In this document: positions 40,103 through 52,299 of the stretch, one piece after another | How the letters are laid out: every line of letters begins with the position of its first letter | Numbering within the stretch: the stretch's first letter is position 1 | NCBI RefSeq assembly: GCF_000001735.4 | Contig: NC_003070.9 | Location: 9,176,001 to 9,240,000 of the forward strand | Direction of reading: 5' to 3' | Origin: Arabidopsis thaliana | Lineage: Eukaryota > Streptophyta > Magnoliopsida > Brassicales > Brassicaceae | Length of the DNA stretch: 64,000 nt | Translations under genes and position numbers: made by a program | Notes under the pieces: generated by a model | Databases searched by the model: none | Seen by the model: the letters and a program-made list of their open reading frames with translations, nothing else | What the model was told of the DNA's origin: nothing

Positions 40103-41793
40103 ATGAGCGACGTATTTGAAGGGTACGAGCGTCAATACTGCGAGCTCTCAACCAATCTCTCTAGAAAATGTCACTCTGCATCGGTTCTCTCCAACGGAGG
40201 TAAAATCCAGACGCTCCCGATTTCGGATCTTGAACGCGAGATCTTCGAATTTACCTGATTTTAGAAATTCGAATCTTCGAATTTGGGGTTATTGGAGCTT
40301 TTGAGCTGTGACAAGTAGCTGGTGGACTAGTGTTCTTTACTAATCGTCCTGACTTGTTTAGGATCTGACGAAGTTTTGTAACATTTAGGAATGTTGAGAC
40401 ATAGGATCTGTTTCTCATTGCTTGGATTAGAAGACGATAACCTAGTTAGGTCTAGATAGTTATGTAGTTGCATAGATTTATTAACTTGTTTCTCAATCTA
40501 TTTCATCTAATTTTGTCCGAATTTGGGGGTATTTGTAAAGTAGAGGTGCATGAGTGTTTACTAATCGTTTTAGCTTGTTTACGATCTGACGAGTTCTGTA
40601 GTATCTGGGAATGTAATTTACTTGGATTGGTCAAGTAGTTTTGTGAAGAAATTAAGACTGAAGATAAGATCATAAGAACCTAGTTATGTAGCTGCAGAGG
40701 TTTATTGAGTTGGTGTTTTTTTTCATTTGTTTGTCAGTCTATGGTTACCACTGTCTTTCTTGGAGTTATAGTACATAGACATGCATGGAGTTGTTACATT
40801 TTGTGGTGCCATAGAACCAGAGTAGAGGTTTGATTAGATATTGTTGTGTGCTTTTATAGAGGAGAAGAAGGGGAAGATTGCTGAGATCAAGTCTGGAATA
40901 GACGAAGCTGATGTCTTGGTATTTGCATTTAACTTGCTTTAATGTTGTTACCGTTCTGTTCTTTCTTTTTTAAAATTAATATATATGCTTCTGTGGTTTT
41001 TTTGTAGATCCGGAAAATGGATCTTGAGGCAAGAAGTTTGCAGCCGAGTGCTAAAGCTGTGTGTCTTTCTAAACTAAGAGAGTATAAATCTGATCTGAAC
41101 CAATTGAAGAAGGAATTCAAACGAGTCTCTTCCGCAGATGCTAAGCCGTCTTCCCGTGAAGAGTTGATGGAATCCGGAATGGCGGATCTGCATGCAGTAA
41201 GCTTCTAACTCCTAAATAGAAACTCTTGTTTTCTCATTATCTTAGTTGTCTTAATTGACTTGCATCAGTTAGGCTTCTTTGTCCTGAGGGGACCCTCCTT
41301 TATATTCATCTTCACACAAACTTTTAGATGGCAAAGACTTTGCTGTGATTTACATTATTGTCCATGTTCCAGGTATCTGCTGATCAAAGAGGAAGATTGG
41401 CAATGTCCGTGGAGAGGCTTGACCAATCAAGTGACAGAATCAGGGAGAGTAGAAGACTAATGCTGGAGACAGAAGAGGTTGGCATCTCAATTGTCCAAGA
41501 TTTGAGTCAGCAACGCCAAACCCTCCTTCATGCGCACAACAAGGTACCGTCTACAATTGCTCGGTTTGGTATCTATCAGTGCCAATGATTTGTTTGAATT
41601 AGATCATTGAGAAGCTAACTTTTCTGATTTTGAATCACAGCTTCATGGTGTGGATGACGCCATTGACAAGAGCAAGAAGGTGTTGACGGCTATGTCAAGG
41701 AGAATGACTAGGAACAAATGGATCATTACATCGGTAATCGTGGCTCTCGTTCTCGCCATCATCTTGATCATCTCATACAAGCTTTCTCATTAA
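40103..41793 (+). CDS. VTI12: v-SNARE VTI12 (VTI1b)
   Basis: Qb-SNARE of the trans-Golgi network, known to pair with SYP4/SYP61-type syntaxins and to act in protein-storage-vacuole traffic and autophagy. Five exons, 40103-40199, 40860-40918, 41008-41196, 41373-41543 and 41641-41793, give 222 residues. The N-terminal three-helix Vti1 domain (MSDVFEGYERQYCELSTNLS...IDEADVLIRKMDLEAR) is followed by a SNARE motif from about RLDQSSDRIRESRRLM to KVLTAMSRRM. A C-terminal tail anchor (WIITSVIVALVLAIILIIS) ends in YKLSH. Locus At1g26670. The first intron is long (660 bases). Confidence 0.95.
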
Positions 41794-43551
41794 TATACTC
41801 AAAAAACATTATTCATCGTGATTGTGTATATATATATGATGGTTGATTTACTTTGTAATGGCCCAAGTGGTTACTTGTATTTTTAAGTACGATGTTTGTA
41901 TTGAAGTGGCAACACTTTTAACATTCATAAGGTTTCCCAAGTCTTTTCTTTTTTGTCTTTTTTTCCAAAAAAGTGGTACTATTTTATATAAAGCAGATGT
42001 TTCAAAAGTTACAACTGTGGAAACTTCCACTTACATCTCAAGTCCAACCTTTGAAAACTTACAACAATGTAATTCCAAAAAGAACAAACACTCCATTGCT
42101 CAAAACATAAGGTTTTCCAAGTCTTTACATGAGCCAAAGATCTATACTTATAATGTTTTAAGAAAACTAGGACACCTGACACATCCTTGCCGGACCAATC
42201 ATCTTGCCGTGATCACCAGTCGCAGGCAGGAGACCCACTGTCACGTCAGAGCATGAAACAAAGGCCTCTCCTTCTATCTCTCTATTTAAAATAACATCAA
42301 ACATTCACGACACCAAAAAATACACACAAGCCAAACATAACAAGTAAAACTATCCCCGAAACAAATAGTTTTATGCAGTCCCGGCCCGTCCATAACGCAG
42401 CTAGAGCATGTGTTTCTGTCGTGAATTATGTTTTCTATGATCTCAGCCCCTGTTATGTTTTAAACCACACGTTCTGGTCTTCAAACTCGTTAACCCATTC
42501 CACCCTATAAATCCCTTCTTCGTAAGCAGGGATAGATTGACGAGTGATTGAAAATAATCTTTAATGATCAAGAATTTCCTCCCATTCGCCGGAAATAATT
42601 CACTTAACCACCAAATGAAAGAGTTTTGAGATTAATTAATCTACTCTTTAAAATTTTAGGCATATACACTTGATTGATGTGATGACAAAATGATTTGAGT
42701 ACTAATCAAGTACAATCACTACAAAAAAAATGTGTGTTTTTACATCATTTATTTTATATATTTTTATTAGTTATAAACTTATAATTGATGGCAAGAAAAA
42801 CATTTACATCACTAAAAAAAGTGACTTTTGAAAGTAGTGATGCAAATATTTTGTATCGATTCTTGTAAATCGATCTTAACATATATCAATTACAAAAAAT
42901 AATGTTAAAATTCGCATCATTTAATTTAAATGATGTTAATATTTGTAACATATATAATAATTTATGCATGCCAATATTTCTATTACTTGTAAACAATTGA
43001 TGTTAAATTAGTTATCAGTTTTCATAATTGATTCAAATAATTGTGTGATTTGAAATAATTAATTTCTACATTAATTTAAAACATTGTAATTTCATAATTA
43101 ATTTGTAGATACTAGTGCATTGAAAAGAAGCGAAAAAAGACGTCAGCAGTCTATAAGATGGATTAGCTTCATCTCCAAGGCATATAAACCCATTCGTGTC
43201 AATCACAAGTCACACCTTACAATTTCAAAAAAAGTTTCTGAAACTTGGTCTTTTGTGCTATCATTTTGATTCTTGTGCTAAGATTCTTCACGAAGATCAA
43301 CAACTCTAAAAAGAAGAGGAAAGATAACTTTAATGGATAGAAATGGTGAAGGAGAGGTCGAAAATCTGGCTTTAGATAAAGTTTCTGTAAAAAGGTGTTA
43401 AAGAAAAAAAAACTAGTCAGAAACATTAAATCAAAACTATTCAACCATCAATGTCTACCTCGAGAGATTCAAGACGTAGAAGAAGAAGACAAACGTGAAC
43501 GTCTTTAAATTATGAAACCTCTTTCTTAAAGTTCTCAAGAGGTGCTCAACA
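41794..43551. other. Intergenic region with a CACTA-like end
   Basis: Left part is the VTI12 3' untranslated region and unassigned sequence; the 137-codon frame at 41843-42256 shows no protein features. A CACTA-type terminus begins at 42717. From about 43130 the sequence becomes leader-like for the REM gene. Confidence 0.45.
42717..43090. mobile_element. Degenerate CACTA-type transposon end
   Basis: CACTACAAAAAAAATG at 42717 has the form of a CACTA (En/Spm) terminus. It is followed by repeated subterminal words such as TTTTACATCA, TTTACATCACTA and ATGATGTTAATA in both orientations. No facing TAGTG end was found, so this is a truncated or solo end. Right limit is approximate. Confidence 0.35.
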
Positions 43552-46500
43552 ATGGCGGATCAATCTCTTCTACACTCTCCGATCAACCCACATTTCTTTC
43601 AGCCTATTCTTACAGAATCTCGCACTCACCTCGTACTCTGTTCTGTTCTGTTTTCTTATATCTTACCAAAATGATTCGTTTGTTTAGTTTTTTGTTTGCA
43701 TGTTTGTTGCAGAACATTCCTGTAGCTTTCTTCTCGAAGCATGTTGAAGGAAGAAACAACCAAAACAAGACTGTGACGCTAAGATCAGACGCGTCGGATA
43801 AAACTTGGTTAGTGAAGATGGACGGTCTAAAACTAACCGACGGATGGGAAGATTTTGCCTTTGCACATGATCTTCGAACTGGTGACATCGTCGTTTTCAG
43901 ACTTGAAGGAGAAATGGTGTTTCATGTCACAGCTTTAGGACCAAGCTGTTGCGAGATTCAATATCATACATCATCTCACAATATCAATGATGATGATCGT
44001 AATGATCAGATCAACATTGGTAAGCTTTTGCTCTATATATAAACTCTGTAGAAAAAAGACAAAACTGAGGTTCTTGATTTTTTTATGTTAGCTTCAAGAA
44101 ACAGTTCAAGAGTGAAGAAGAATCCACGAAAGAAAGTAGAGTCTTCTTTAGACCATTCTCGTTTTGTGGCAAAAGTCTCAGCTTGGTGCCTAAGCAATGA
44201 TAGACTGGTTAGATTAGATTTCTACAATTTAAGCAAAAATCTCTTTCTTTAGTCTTCGAGACATTAACCTAACTTTGTGATGGGATTTTGCAGTATATAC
44301 CACTAAGTTTCGCCAGGTTAAACGGTCTGAACAAAATCAACAGTAAGAAAATCTATCTTCAGAACGAAGAAGGAAGATCATGGAAGTTAGTTTTGAGACA
44401 TGACAAATCAGGCATGCAAACTTTTGTCCAATCCGGTTGGAGAAGATTCTGCTCTGAAAATGGGATTAGGCAAGGTCAATATACATTCAAACTTGTCCGA
44501 AAATCAGCACCACCTGTCATCCGTTTGTGCCGCGCAAAAGCTAAACCAAAACAAAGATCAGTTGCAGAATATTCATCAGACCATTCTTGTTTTGAGGGAT
44601 CTGTCACTCCTTCAAGCCTAAGAAATGATCTACTGGTTAGTACAAACTTTGGTTTTTATGCCACTAAGTTTTTTTTCTTGATTTGTTTATTGATATGCAA
44701 AGTGTGTCTTGAAATATGTTTAATGTGGCGTTTTTGCAGTATCTTCCAAGGAGCTTTGTGAACTCAAATCGTCTGGACAAAAGATGCAGTGAGATAGTTT
44801 TAAAGAATGAACAGGGAGTAAAATGGCCTTTAGTTTTGAAACGTTTCAAATCAGTCACTTATCTCCCAAAAGGCTGGACTAGTTTCTGTCAAGTAAACAG
44901 GATCAAAGCAGGAGATTCATTCAAGTTTAAACTGGTTGGAACCTGGAAAAAACCTGTTCTTTCTTTGTGTCCGACACAATCCAACAATCACAAAACTCCA
45001 TTAGAGTGTTCAGAAGGTAACAAATCCGAAGAAAGTGAAGAGGATTGCTTGGAGGTAAAGAAAAAGAAGTATTGGTCGAGATGCAGAGCTTCTGTAGAAA
45101 ACATGGATGATGATCAGACCAACATTGGTAAGCTTTTGCTCTATGAAATGTACTCAAATTCTGTAGAAAAGATGCAAAACTGAGAATTTTGATTGTTTCT
45201 ATTCACAGGAAACAGTTCAAGAAAGAAGAGAGTGAGTAAGAATCCAAGAGAGAAAGTAGAGTCTTCATCAGACCATTCTAGTTTTGTGGGATCTGTCAAT
45301 CCTTCAAGCCTATACAAAGATCAACTGGTGAATACAAACTTTGTTTTTTGAGCCATTATCTTAATAAACTGACACTATAGTTTCACTACACTCATTGCTA
45401 AAGAAAGGATCATTGGAACTTAGAAGTATTTTTTTTCTTGATGTGTTTAATGACATGCAAACTGTGTCTTGTCTTGATGTGTGCATAATCTGGCGTTCTT
45501 GCAGTATCTTCCAAGGAATTTTGTGAGCTCAAATTTTCTGGACAAAAGATGCAGTGAGATAGTTTTAAAGAATGAACGGGGAGAAAAAAGGACTTTAGTT
45601 TTGAAACACTTCAAAAAAGACCTTACTTTTCTCAAAAAAGGCTGGACTAGTTTCTGTCAAGTAAATAGGATCAAAGCTGGAGATTCCTTCAAGTTTAAAC
45701 TGGTTGGAACATGGAACAAACCTGTTCTTTCTTTGTGCCCTACAGAAACCAACTATCACAAAACTCCATTAGCGTGTTCAGAGGGTAACAAATCCGAAGA
45801 AAGTGAAGAGGAGGGTACTGAAGACAAGAATACCTCACAAGATTGCTTGGAGGTGAAGAAAAGGAAGTATTGGTCAACATGCAGAGCTTCTGCAGAGAAC
45901 ATAGATGATGATCAGACCAATATTGGTAAACCTTTAATCTATGAAATGTACTCAAATACTGTAGAAAATTGCAAAACTGAGATTTTATAATTGTTCTTAT
46001 TGACAGGAAACAGTTCAAAAGAGAAGAGAGTGAAGAAAAATCCAGTAAAGAAAGCAGAGTCTTCATCAGACCATTCTAGTTTTGTGGCTAATGTCACAGC
46101 TTCAAGCCTAAACTATGATCGACTGGTAAGATCAGATTCCACATTTTAAGAAAAAATTCTCTTAGTATTGGTTTAAATTATTAGTCTGTGATGGTATTTT
46201 GCAGTATTTACCACTAAGTTTCGTGAGTTCAAACGGTCTAGATAAAATGAACGGTAAGGAGATCGTTCTTCTTAATGAAGAAGGACTATCATGGAAGTTT
46301 AATTTGAAGTACAACCAAGCAGGCAAGCATACTTATGTCAGACCTGGTTGGTCAAGATTCTGTGATGCAAATGGGATGAGCCAAGGTCAACAATTTACAT
46401 TCAAACTGGTCCAAAAACATGGACCACCTGTCATGTATTTGAGCCTCAGTGAACATAGACCAAAGTCAGAATCTTCATCGCACCGTTCCTATTTTGTAGG

Positions 46501-47482
46501 ATCTGTCACTGCTTCAAGCATAAAGAAAGATAAACTGGTGAATACAAAACTTTGGTTTATTCCACTATCTTAAACTAAACTCCTTTCTTACAGAAGGATC
46601 ATTGGAACTTATAGTGTTCTTTCTTGATTGGTGTATTGATATGCAATGTCTTGCAGTATTTATGGAAGAGTTTTGTGAGCTCTAATGGTCTGGACAAAGG
46701 ATGCAAGAAGATAATTTTAAAGAATAAATGGGGAAGAGAATGGAAATTAGTCTTGAAACACTACAAATCAAACTGCTTTACTATTATCAAACGAGGCTGG
46801 ACCAGTTTCTGCCAAGGCAACGGTTTGAAAGCTGGAGATTCCTTCAAGTTCAAACTGGTTGGAACCGGGGAAAAGCCTGTTCTTTCTTTGTGCCCTGCAG
46901 AATCCAGCCATGAAAAAATTCCATTAGAGTGTCCAGAAGGTATAGATGATGTCAATTCACTCTCCTCAAATCCTAGCAGTGGAGATGACAGTAGTAGATC
47001 CGAAGAAAGCGAAGAGGAGAATATGGAAGACAAGAACATCTCACAGGATTGCTTGGAAACCAAGAAAAGGAAGTATTGCTCTTCATCGTCATATAGTCAA
47101 AACCGATTTGTGACATTAACTCTTACACGGTCCGCTTTTCAAACCTATAAACTGGTAAGCTTCTTCAACAACTATGCCTCAAGGTTGTCTTAGTATATTA
47201 TTTTGCCACAAAATCATTTTTTTGCAGTTTCTTCCGCGCGGTTTCACGCAGGTGAATGGCATCAACAAGCCAAGGAAGATAACTCTGCTGGGTCAAGATG
47301 GAGTTAAAAAGGTGGTGGATCTCTATCAGGAAAGTAGTAGCAGAATAATGAGATTTGGAAAAGGCTGGAGAGAGTTCTTTGATGCTCAAGGCGTGAAGAT
47401 AGACGACTCCTTTGTGTTGGAACTCATTTGGGAGAAAGAAGCAAGTCCGGTGCTTAAGTTCTGCACCAAAGTACCAAAGTAA
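43552..47482 (+). CDS. REM-family B3 protein with seven B3 domains (At1g26680 type)
   Basis: Probable DNA-binding nuclear protein of the reproductive-meristem B3 family. Eleven exons: 43552-43632, 43713-44019, 44092-44207, 44294-44635, 44740-45127, 45209-45327, 45505-45925, 46007-46125, 46205-46537, 46657-47154, 47228-47482. My model has 992 residues; I remember a published model of about 920, so an end or an exon may differ. Seven B3 domains begin at NIPVAFF, YIPLSFA, YLPRSFV, YLPRNFV, YLPLSFV, YLWKSFV and FLPRGFT. Each has a GW..F and G..F.F/FKLV core. Linkers of the [15 protein letters not shown] type precede each B3 and are often a separate exon. Domains 3 and 4 are near copies including their introns. 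Confidence 0.88.
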
Positions 47483-48298
47483 ACTCTGCTTGAGACTGTT
47501 TCCAGAGAAGTAGCTTGTGGTGTGTCTCAACACATTCTCTCATTCCCTCGATTTCTTTAGCTTTTGCAACTCTTGACTAGATGTCTACATATCTGAGTCT
47601 TGTTTAAGAGTTGAAGAAAATGTTACGACTTAACTACTTGTGTGTTGTGAACATGTTGAGAATTTGTAATGTCTTCAATTTACGCTCCATTATCTAGAAA
47701 TATTTTATTCTCCTGATTGTGTCTGAGATTGTCATGTGGGTTATGCAGGCCACAAAACAAGAAAATCATTTGTTATATATATAAAGTTTACGAATAATCA
47801 GAGTTTACATAAAGTTTGAGAGAAAACAACACTCACAGAGTCGATAGAATTTGGCTAATCATAGCTCTTGAGCGTATTACATAATTTAAGAGGAGTCATC
47901 GCCAACAATTGTTGCTTGTCGATCAAAAAACAAGCTTTAAAACAATGGATGTCAGGTTTTTAAGCTTCATTCCTACTTTTTGTTCTTCCTTATTTTGCTT
48001 GAATCAAACATGCAGATGCTTAAGCTTAGTTTGCTTGAATAAACAAGAAAAACTACTATACTGTGTGCCTAAGCCTATGTCATGGTCTTTTAAAGTTTAG
48101 TCTATAAACTAAATTTACTGTGTTCTTTCTGCTGTCAGAAAACTGCAAAAAGGGGCAATACTTTCATATTCATTTAATTTCCAGTTCCGAGAGTACATAC
48201 TCAAAAGTAAAGATCTAAATGTACAAAACTCATGGAGGAATAGAAGACTCCTTTGAGTTGGGAAAAGAAAAGAGTGGGATTTGTTTCATCTAACCATC
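47483..48298. other. Convergent intergenic region
   Basis: Between the 3' ends of the REM gene (plus) and the p24 gene (minus). AT-rich, with no gene seen; the frame at 47909-48100 has no protein features. Confidence 0.5.
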
Positions 48299-49682
48299 TT
48301 AGATGACTTTCTTCTTCTCGAAAAACGTCTTCAAATGCACAAACTGCATTCCCGCGACTCCTAAGCATACGAAAAGAGAGAGGAAACTCAACCACGCCAT
48401 TTTCGAGTTAGTAGCCCGGTTCAGATTCTGCATCTCTTCTTCCCTGAGGAAACCAAAACTCATCACAAACATTACAAGCACAAGTCCATATGTATCAAGC
48501 TAATAAAAATGTGGATACTGGAGAGTCTATAGAACAATCCGGAAGCATAAATAACCAAACTTTTTTTACCTTTCTCTGAGATAAAACATCTCTTCATGAA
48601 TCGAATTGACGGTTTCAATAAGTCTTTTTACATCAAACTCCATAACCTTTATACAAACAAACACAACACAAAGCATAAGAATGTATTTCAATCCTCAAAA
48701 AAGCATGGAGATAAGAATAACATCAAACACAACGCTAGTCAAAATCTCAACAAAATCTTGTTCAACACAGAAGCATAAGAATCTAGTTCAATCCTCAAAT
48801 CTTTCTATGTTCATTTGGATTCTGAGACTCTTTGTACAACAAATCACCTTTAACCTTTCTTTATCTAATTGATCAACTACCAAACTCACACAAGACTATG
48901 ATTTTAAACCAACAATATGATGATTCAACAACTCACGACTCCATAACCTTGGTACAAATACAGAAGCATAAAAACTCAAGCTTTATCATTGCTCAACACA
49001 AAAACTAGTCTTAAAACCGGAGTTATCTATAACAAAAACAAACCTTTCCCTATTCATTTGGATTTTTAGGCTCTACAAAGTAACTTTTCTGCAACAAATC
49101 CTAAAGAACTAACATCCAATTTACAGAGCAATTTTCTTAATCTAATTGATCAAAAAATTAACAGCATTTAAAAACTCACTTCGACTTGGCTCTTCTTAGC
49201 AACACTACTCCAGCTTTTAGATTGAACACCAGTTCTCCAATCGAAATCAATACTCAATGTAACCTCAGGTTTATGATCAACAGCTGTGTAACAAGCCATG
49301 TAATCTCCAGACTCCACCGCCGTGAACGCGAATTGTCCCGATTCTACATCTTCCGCGTGATGATACGTGTTCCCGTAACTCGATGTCACCTGCGTAAATT
49401 CATGTTTTCAAATCAACAATCAATAATAATCAAAGTTATGAAAATCTCGGATTTTTAAGAGAGTAGTACTCTGATGGAGATCTTGTGAGATTGAGGAGAA
49501 GGATGAGCTTCGTTAGGGTTAACGACGGTGTACTTCCCGACGGTCATTGAATTGCTTTTTATGTCTTCCGATATACATTTTGTTCGACCAGATTGCAATT
49601 CGAAGTGGAGAGATTGAGAAACTTGTGATGAAATCGCTAGGAAGAGTAGTATTGTACAGAGATTGAGTGATCGGAGAAACAT
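48299..49682 (-). CDS. p24 family cargo receptor (emp24/gp25L), delta type
   Basis: Type I membrane protein cycling between ER and Golgi in COPI/COPII vesicles, helping load cargo such as GPI-anchored proteins. Four exons on the minus strand, 49682-49470, 49389-49180, 48646-48570 and 48443-48299, give 214 residues. A signal peptide (MFLRSLNLCTILLFLAISSQVSQS) precedes the GOLD domain with the paired cysteines C36 and C104. A coiled coil (VKRLIETVNSIHEEMFYLREREEEMQ), one transmembrane helix and the tail FFEKKKVI follow; FF and the lysines are COP coat-binding signals. Intron 2 contains an internal duplication. Locus At1g26690. Confidence 0.93.
48638..49150. repeat. Intronic tandem duplication in the p24 gene
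   Basis: ACTCCATAACCTT, GTACAAAT, AGAAGCATAA, TTCATTTGGATT and TCTAATTGATCAA occur in the same order in two blocks, about 48638-48872 and 48937-49153. The first block includes the start of exon 3; the second lies wholly in intron 2 and carries a decoy copy of the exon 3 acceptor at 48948-48950. Confidence 0.6.
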
Positions 49683-51480
49683 GGTGGAAGCTTTGAAGAG
49701 AGATCTTTGGTTTCGTTGATCGTGGAGTTGGTAGAGAGATGGAAGACGAAGAAGAAGAACTCAACAACGTACAATGGAACAAGAGAGCTTATGACACGTG
49801 TTTAATTTTAACTCGTGAAATACACGTCGAAGAAACTCTCTTTCTCATCTAGAGTTTTCGTAACGCTGACTTTGACTTTTAGTATGTCGGGACAACATAG
49901 TGTTATTTTTTTTAGTTTCACATGCAAAGCTAAATTCTATTTACGTGTGTCTAATTATTGGATTCCAAAGTATAAGCAGTTGTTTTAAGTCTAGTTGGCA
50001 CTTATTAAACAGCCTAAAAGGATGGTTTAAATGTCTATCATTTTTATCTTTCACATGGCCTTTGTTTTGATTTCTCTTTTATTTGTATACCCAATTTATT
50101 TTCAATAGAAAAATAAAATTTGAGGATATTTTCAATGGAATTATAACTAGGCAACGGAAGCTAAGCCAGTATGTGCTTGAATTTTTCCTGTCCTTGCTTT
50201 ATGTGCATAATTATGCTGTCAAATTGAAGAACATGAAAGTTGAAAATCAATTGAAATTTGGAAGGATCCTTATAAGTATCGCGAACGTTTATTGTTACTT
50301 ATTTCACACAACTTTTATTTTGGTAAAAGATTTCTTCATACATTGAAACAGTAAAATAGTATCGCTTAGCTTCCTCTAGTTCTTTGTGATCTCTAATCAT
50401 GCAGTACAAAAGTATAAAATGGCACATCGGCACCATGCAATTCTTATTGACTTCCCGGGGTTGACTTTAATAATAATGCGAAATTTACTCCATAATGTTC
50501 GGTTTGCAACTTTTATCAAATTACAAGTGATAAGTCAATTCAACTAGATTATCACCTACTGATCACCTAGTGGCACGTATATATTCTTTGTTTTTTCACT
50601 AGTAGCACGTATTCTTTTCATATAATCTCATGACATTATCGTATGCATCGTTATAACATTTTTTATTTTATTAAAAAGAAGTTCATAAAAGAAAAAATAC
50701 AAATTGTGGTGATCATCGGGTTGTCGAATAAATTTATTATACGTGCCAGTTCGCCATAGACATGAAATTATGAAAAACAATCTAACATGTGAAGAAGGAC
50801 CAATGATGTCCTAACAGAAGCAAATATCATATATCATATCGTACAAAACTGTAACTTAGAATGAAATAAATAACATCAACATATGAAATAAATCGTTTTA
50901 AAAATATCAAAAGCTTCGTCACGTTACCCGATAGTACACGAAGCCGCAACAACATTACAACTTCACATTTAATAAAGTTACAAGTTACAACCTTCTACAC
51001 TTTTGGAAGCCAATAAGCTGTTGTACCACCAAATGTGTAGGCATATTCGGATGTGTTTCTTTACCGTCAAGACTATCGTAAAATACTTAATCCATTCTTC
51101 CAATGACACACCATACAACAACACCAACAACAAAATACTTAGAAAGTAGAAAAGCTAATTTTATCGATCACTATTTTTTTGTAATCATTTATTATTCCTA
51201 ATTTATTAATAAGTGGTCTGTCTTTACACATGCATTTATCCAGTAGTTTCCAATTAGATTCCTCAAGATCCTATAAGTGTGCTGTCAGTCCACATCTTGT
51301 TTTTAATTAACTGAACCAAATCTTCATTATATAATTAACCAGAGTCGTAGGAGGTGATGTAAACTCTTAATTAATAAATACTTATATCTAATATTAATCT
51401 AAGATATATTCTGATAATTGCATTAGAGAGAGAGAGACTTGAGGCATTATTCCTACCTTAAACATTTGCTTCAAAAAGAC
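49683..51480. other. Intergenic region between p24 and MLO14
   Basis: Divergent promoter space. A G-box-like GACACGTG lies at 49793-49800 near the p24 start. The 87-codon frame at 50083-50346 has no recognisable features. A GA run lies at about 51425. No gene seen. Confidence 0.5.
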
Positions 51481-51501
51481 TTCCCTTCTCTCTATGTAAA
51501 C

Positions 51502-52142
51502 ATGACGGCTCAGCTCGCTTGCTCCTCTCTTCCCGTAAGTTCTTGGATTTTTTTGTCATTTGTTTGATTTGTTTTCTTCTTTTTCCTTGAATATTTAGGA
51601 TCAGTTATTCATATAGATTGAATATGTAAAGCCAGTTCGTTTCGGATCCATTTTTTCGTTTGGTTCACATTTTTTTTCTTAGTTTAATAAAGATTTGGTT
51701 CACAATATCCAACCTTGAGAAATTTGAATGGGTTTTGAAGTTTTAAATCAGAAACCACAATCCGAAGATTTGGAGGTTCATGTTTAGGAATGGGGATCCA
51801 AATCTAGATTTGTTTATGTTTATCTGGTTATATCGTTATATTAAGATTTGAATCATGTGAAATGGAGGGAAATAGTATTTTTATATTTTCTATATTTTCA
51901 ATTATATTTCATTAATGAAAGTTTGTAGATATACTATTGTTTAAGAAATCTCAAAACAGAAAATTATCCACTCTTTTAAAATTATCTTATTTTTTCATTT
52001 CATATATATTTACAAAAACAATTATATTTTTTTTCCAATTAAATTGGTTACTGCAATTAAATTTCTGTTTTGGCCGTTTTAGATGATAGAGGGAGTTTTT
52101 CTTGGAAGATGCAAAGGACTTATATCCGGTGAAAGGCACTGA
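51502..52142 (+). other. Possible spliced upstream ORF in the MLO14 leader
   Basis: An ATG at 51502 opens eleven codons up to a good donor (TCCC|GTAAGT at 51535). If joined to the acceptor GTTTTAG ending at 52082, the frame continues for nineteen more codons to a TGA at 52140-52142, before the MLO14 start at 52300. The splice pairing is inferred from motifs only. Confidence 0.35.
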
Positions 52143-52299
52143 GATAAAGTCAACGGTGTGTCATTAGCTTGTAACATTTTGGCATGAGAAGAGTTTAAAA
52201 GTTTCTCGATACGACCTTGAACCACAGAGCTAATTTGGTTTCTTGCACGCGAAGAAAGAAACATCTGAAAATTTGTTCATAAAGAATTCGGTTGAAGAA

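Noticed and set aside
41843..42256. 137-codon frame right of VTI12
   Set aside because: Begins in the VTI12 3' untranslated region; composition is not protein-like and no motif is visible.
50083..50346. 87-codon frame between p24 and MLO14
   Set aside because: AT-rich, no upstream promoter or leader signals, no recognisable motif; possibly a decayed element but not supportable.
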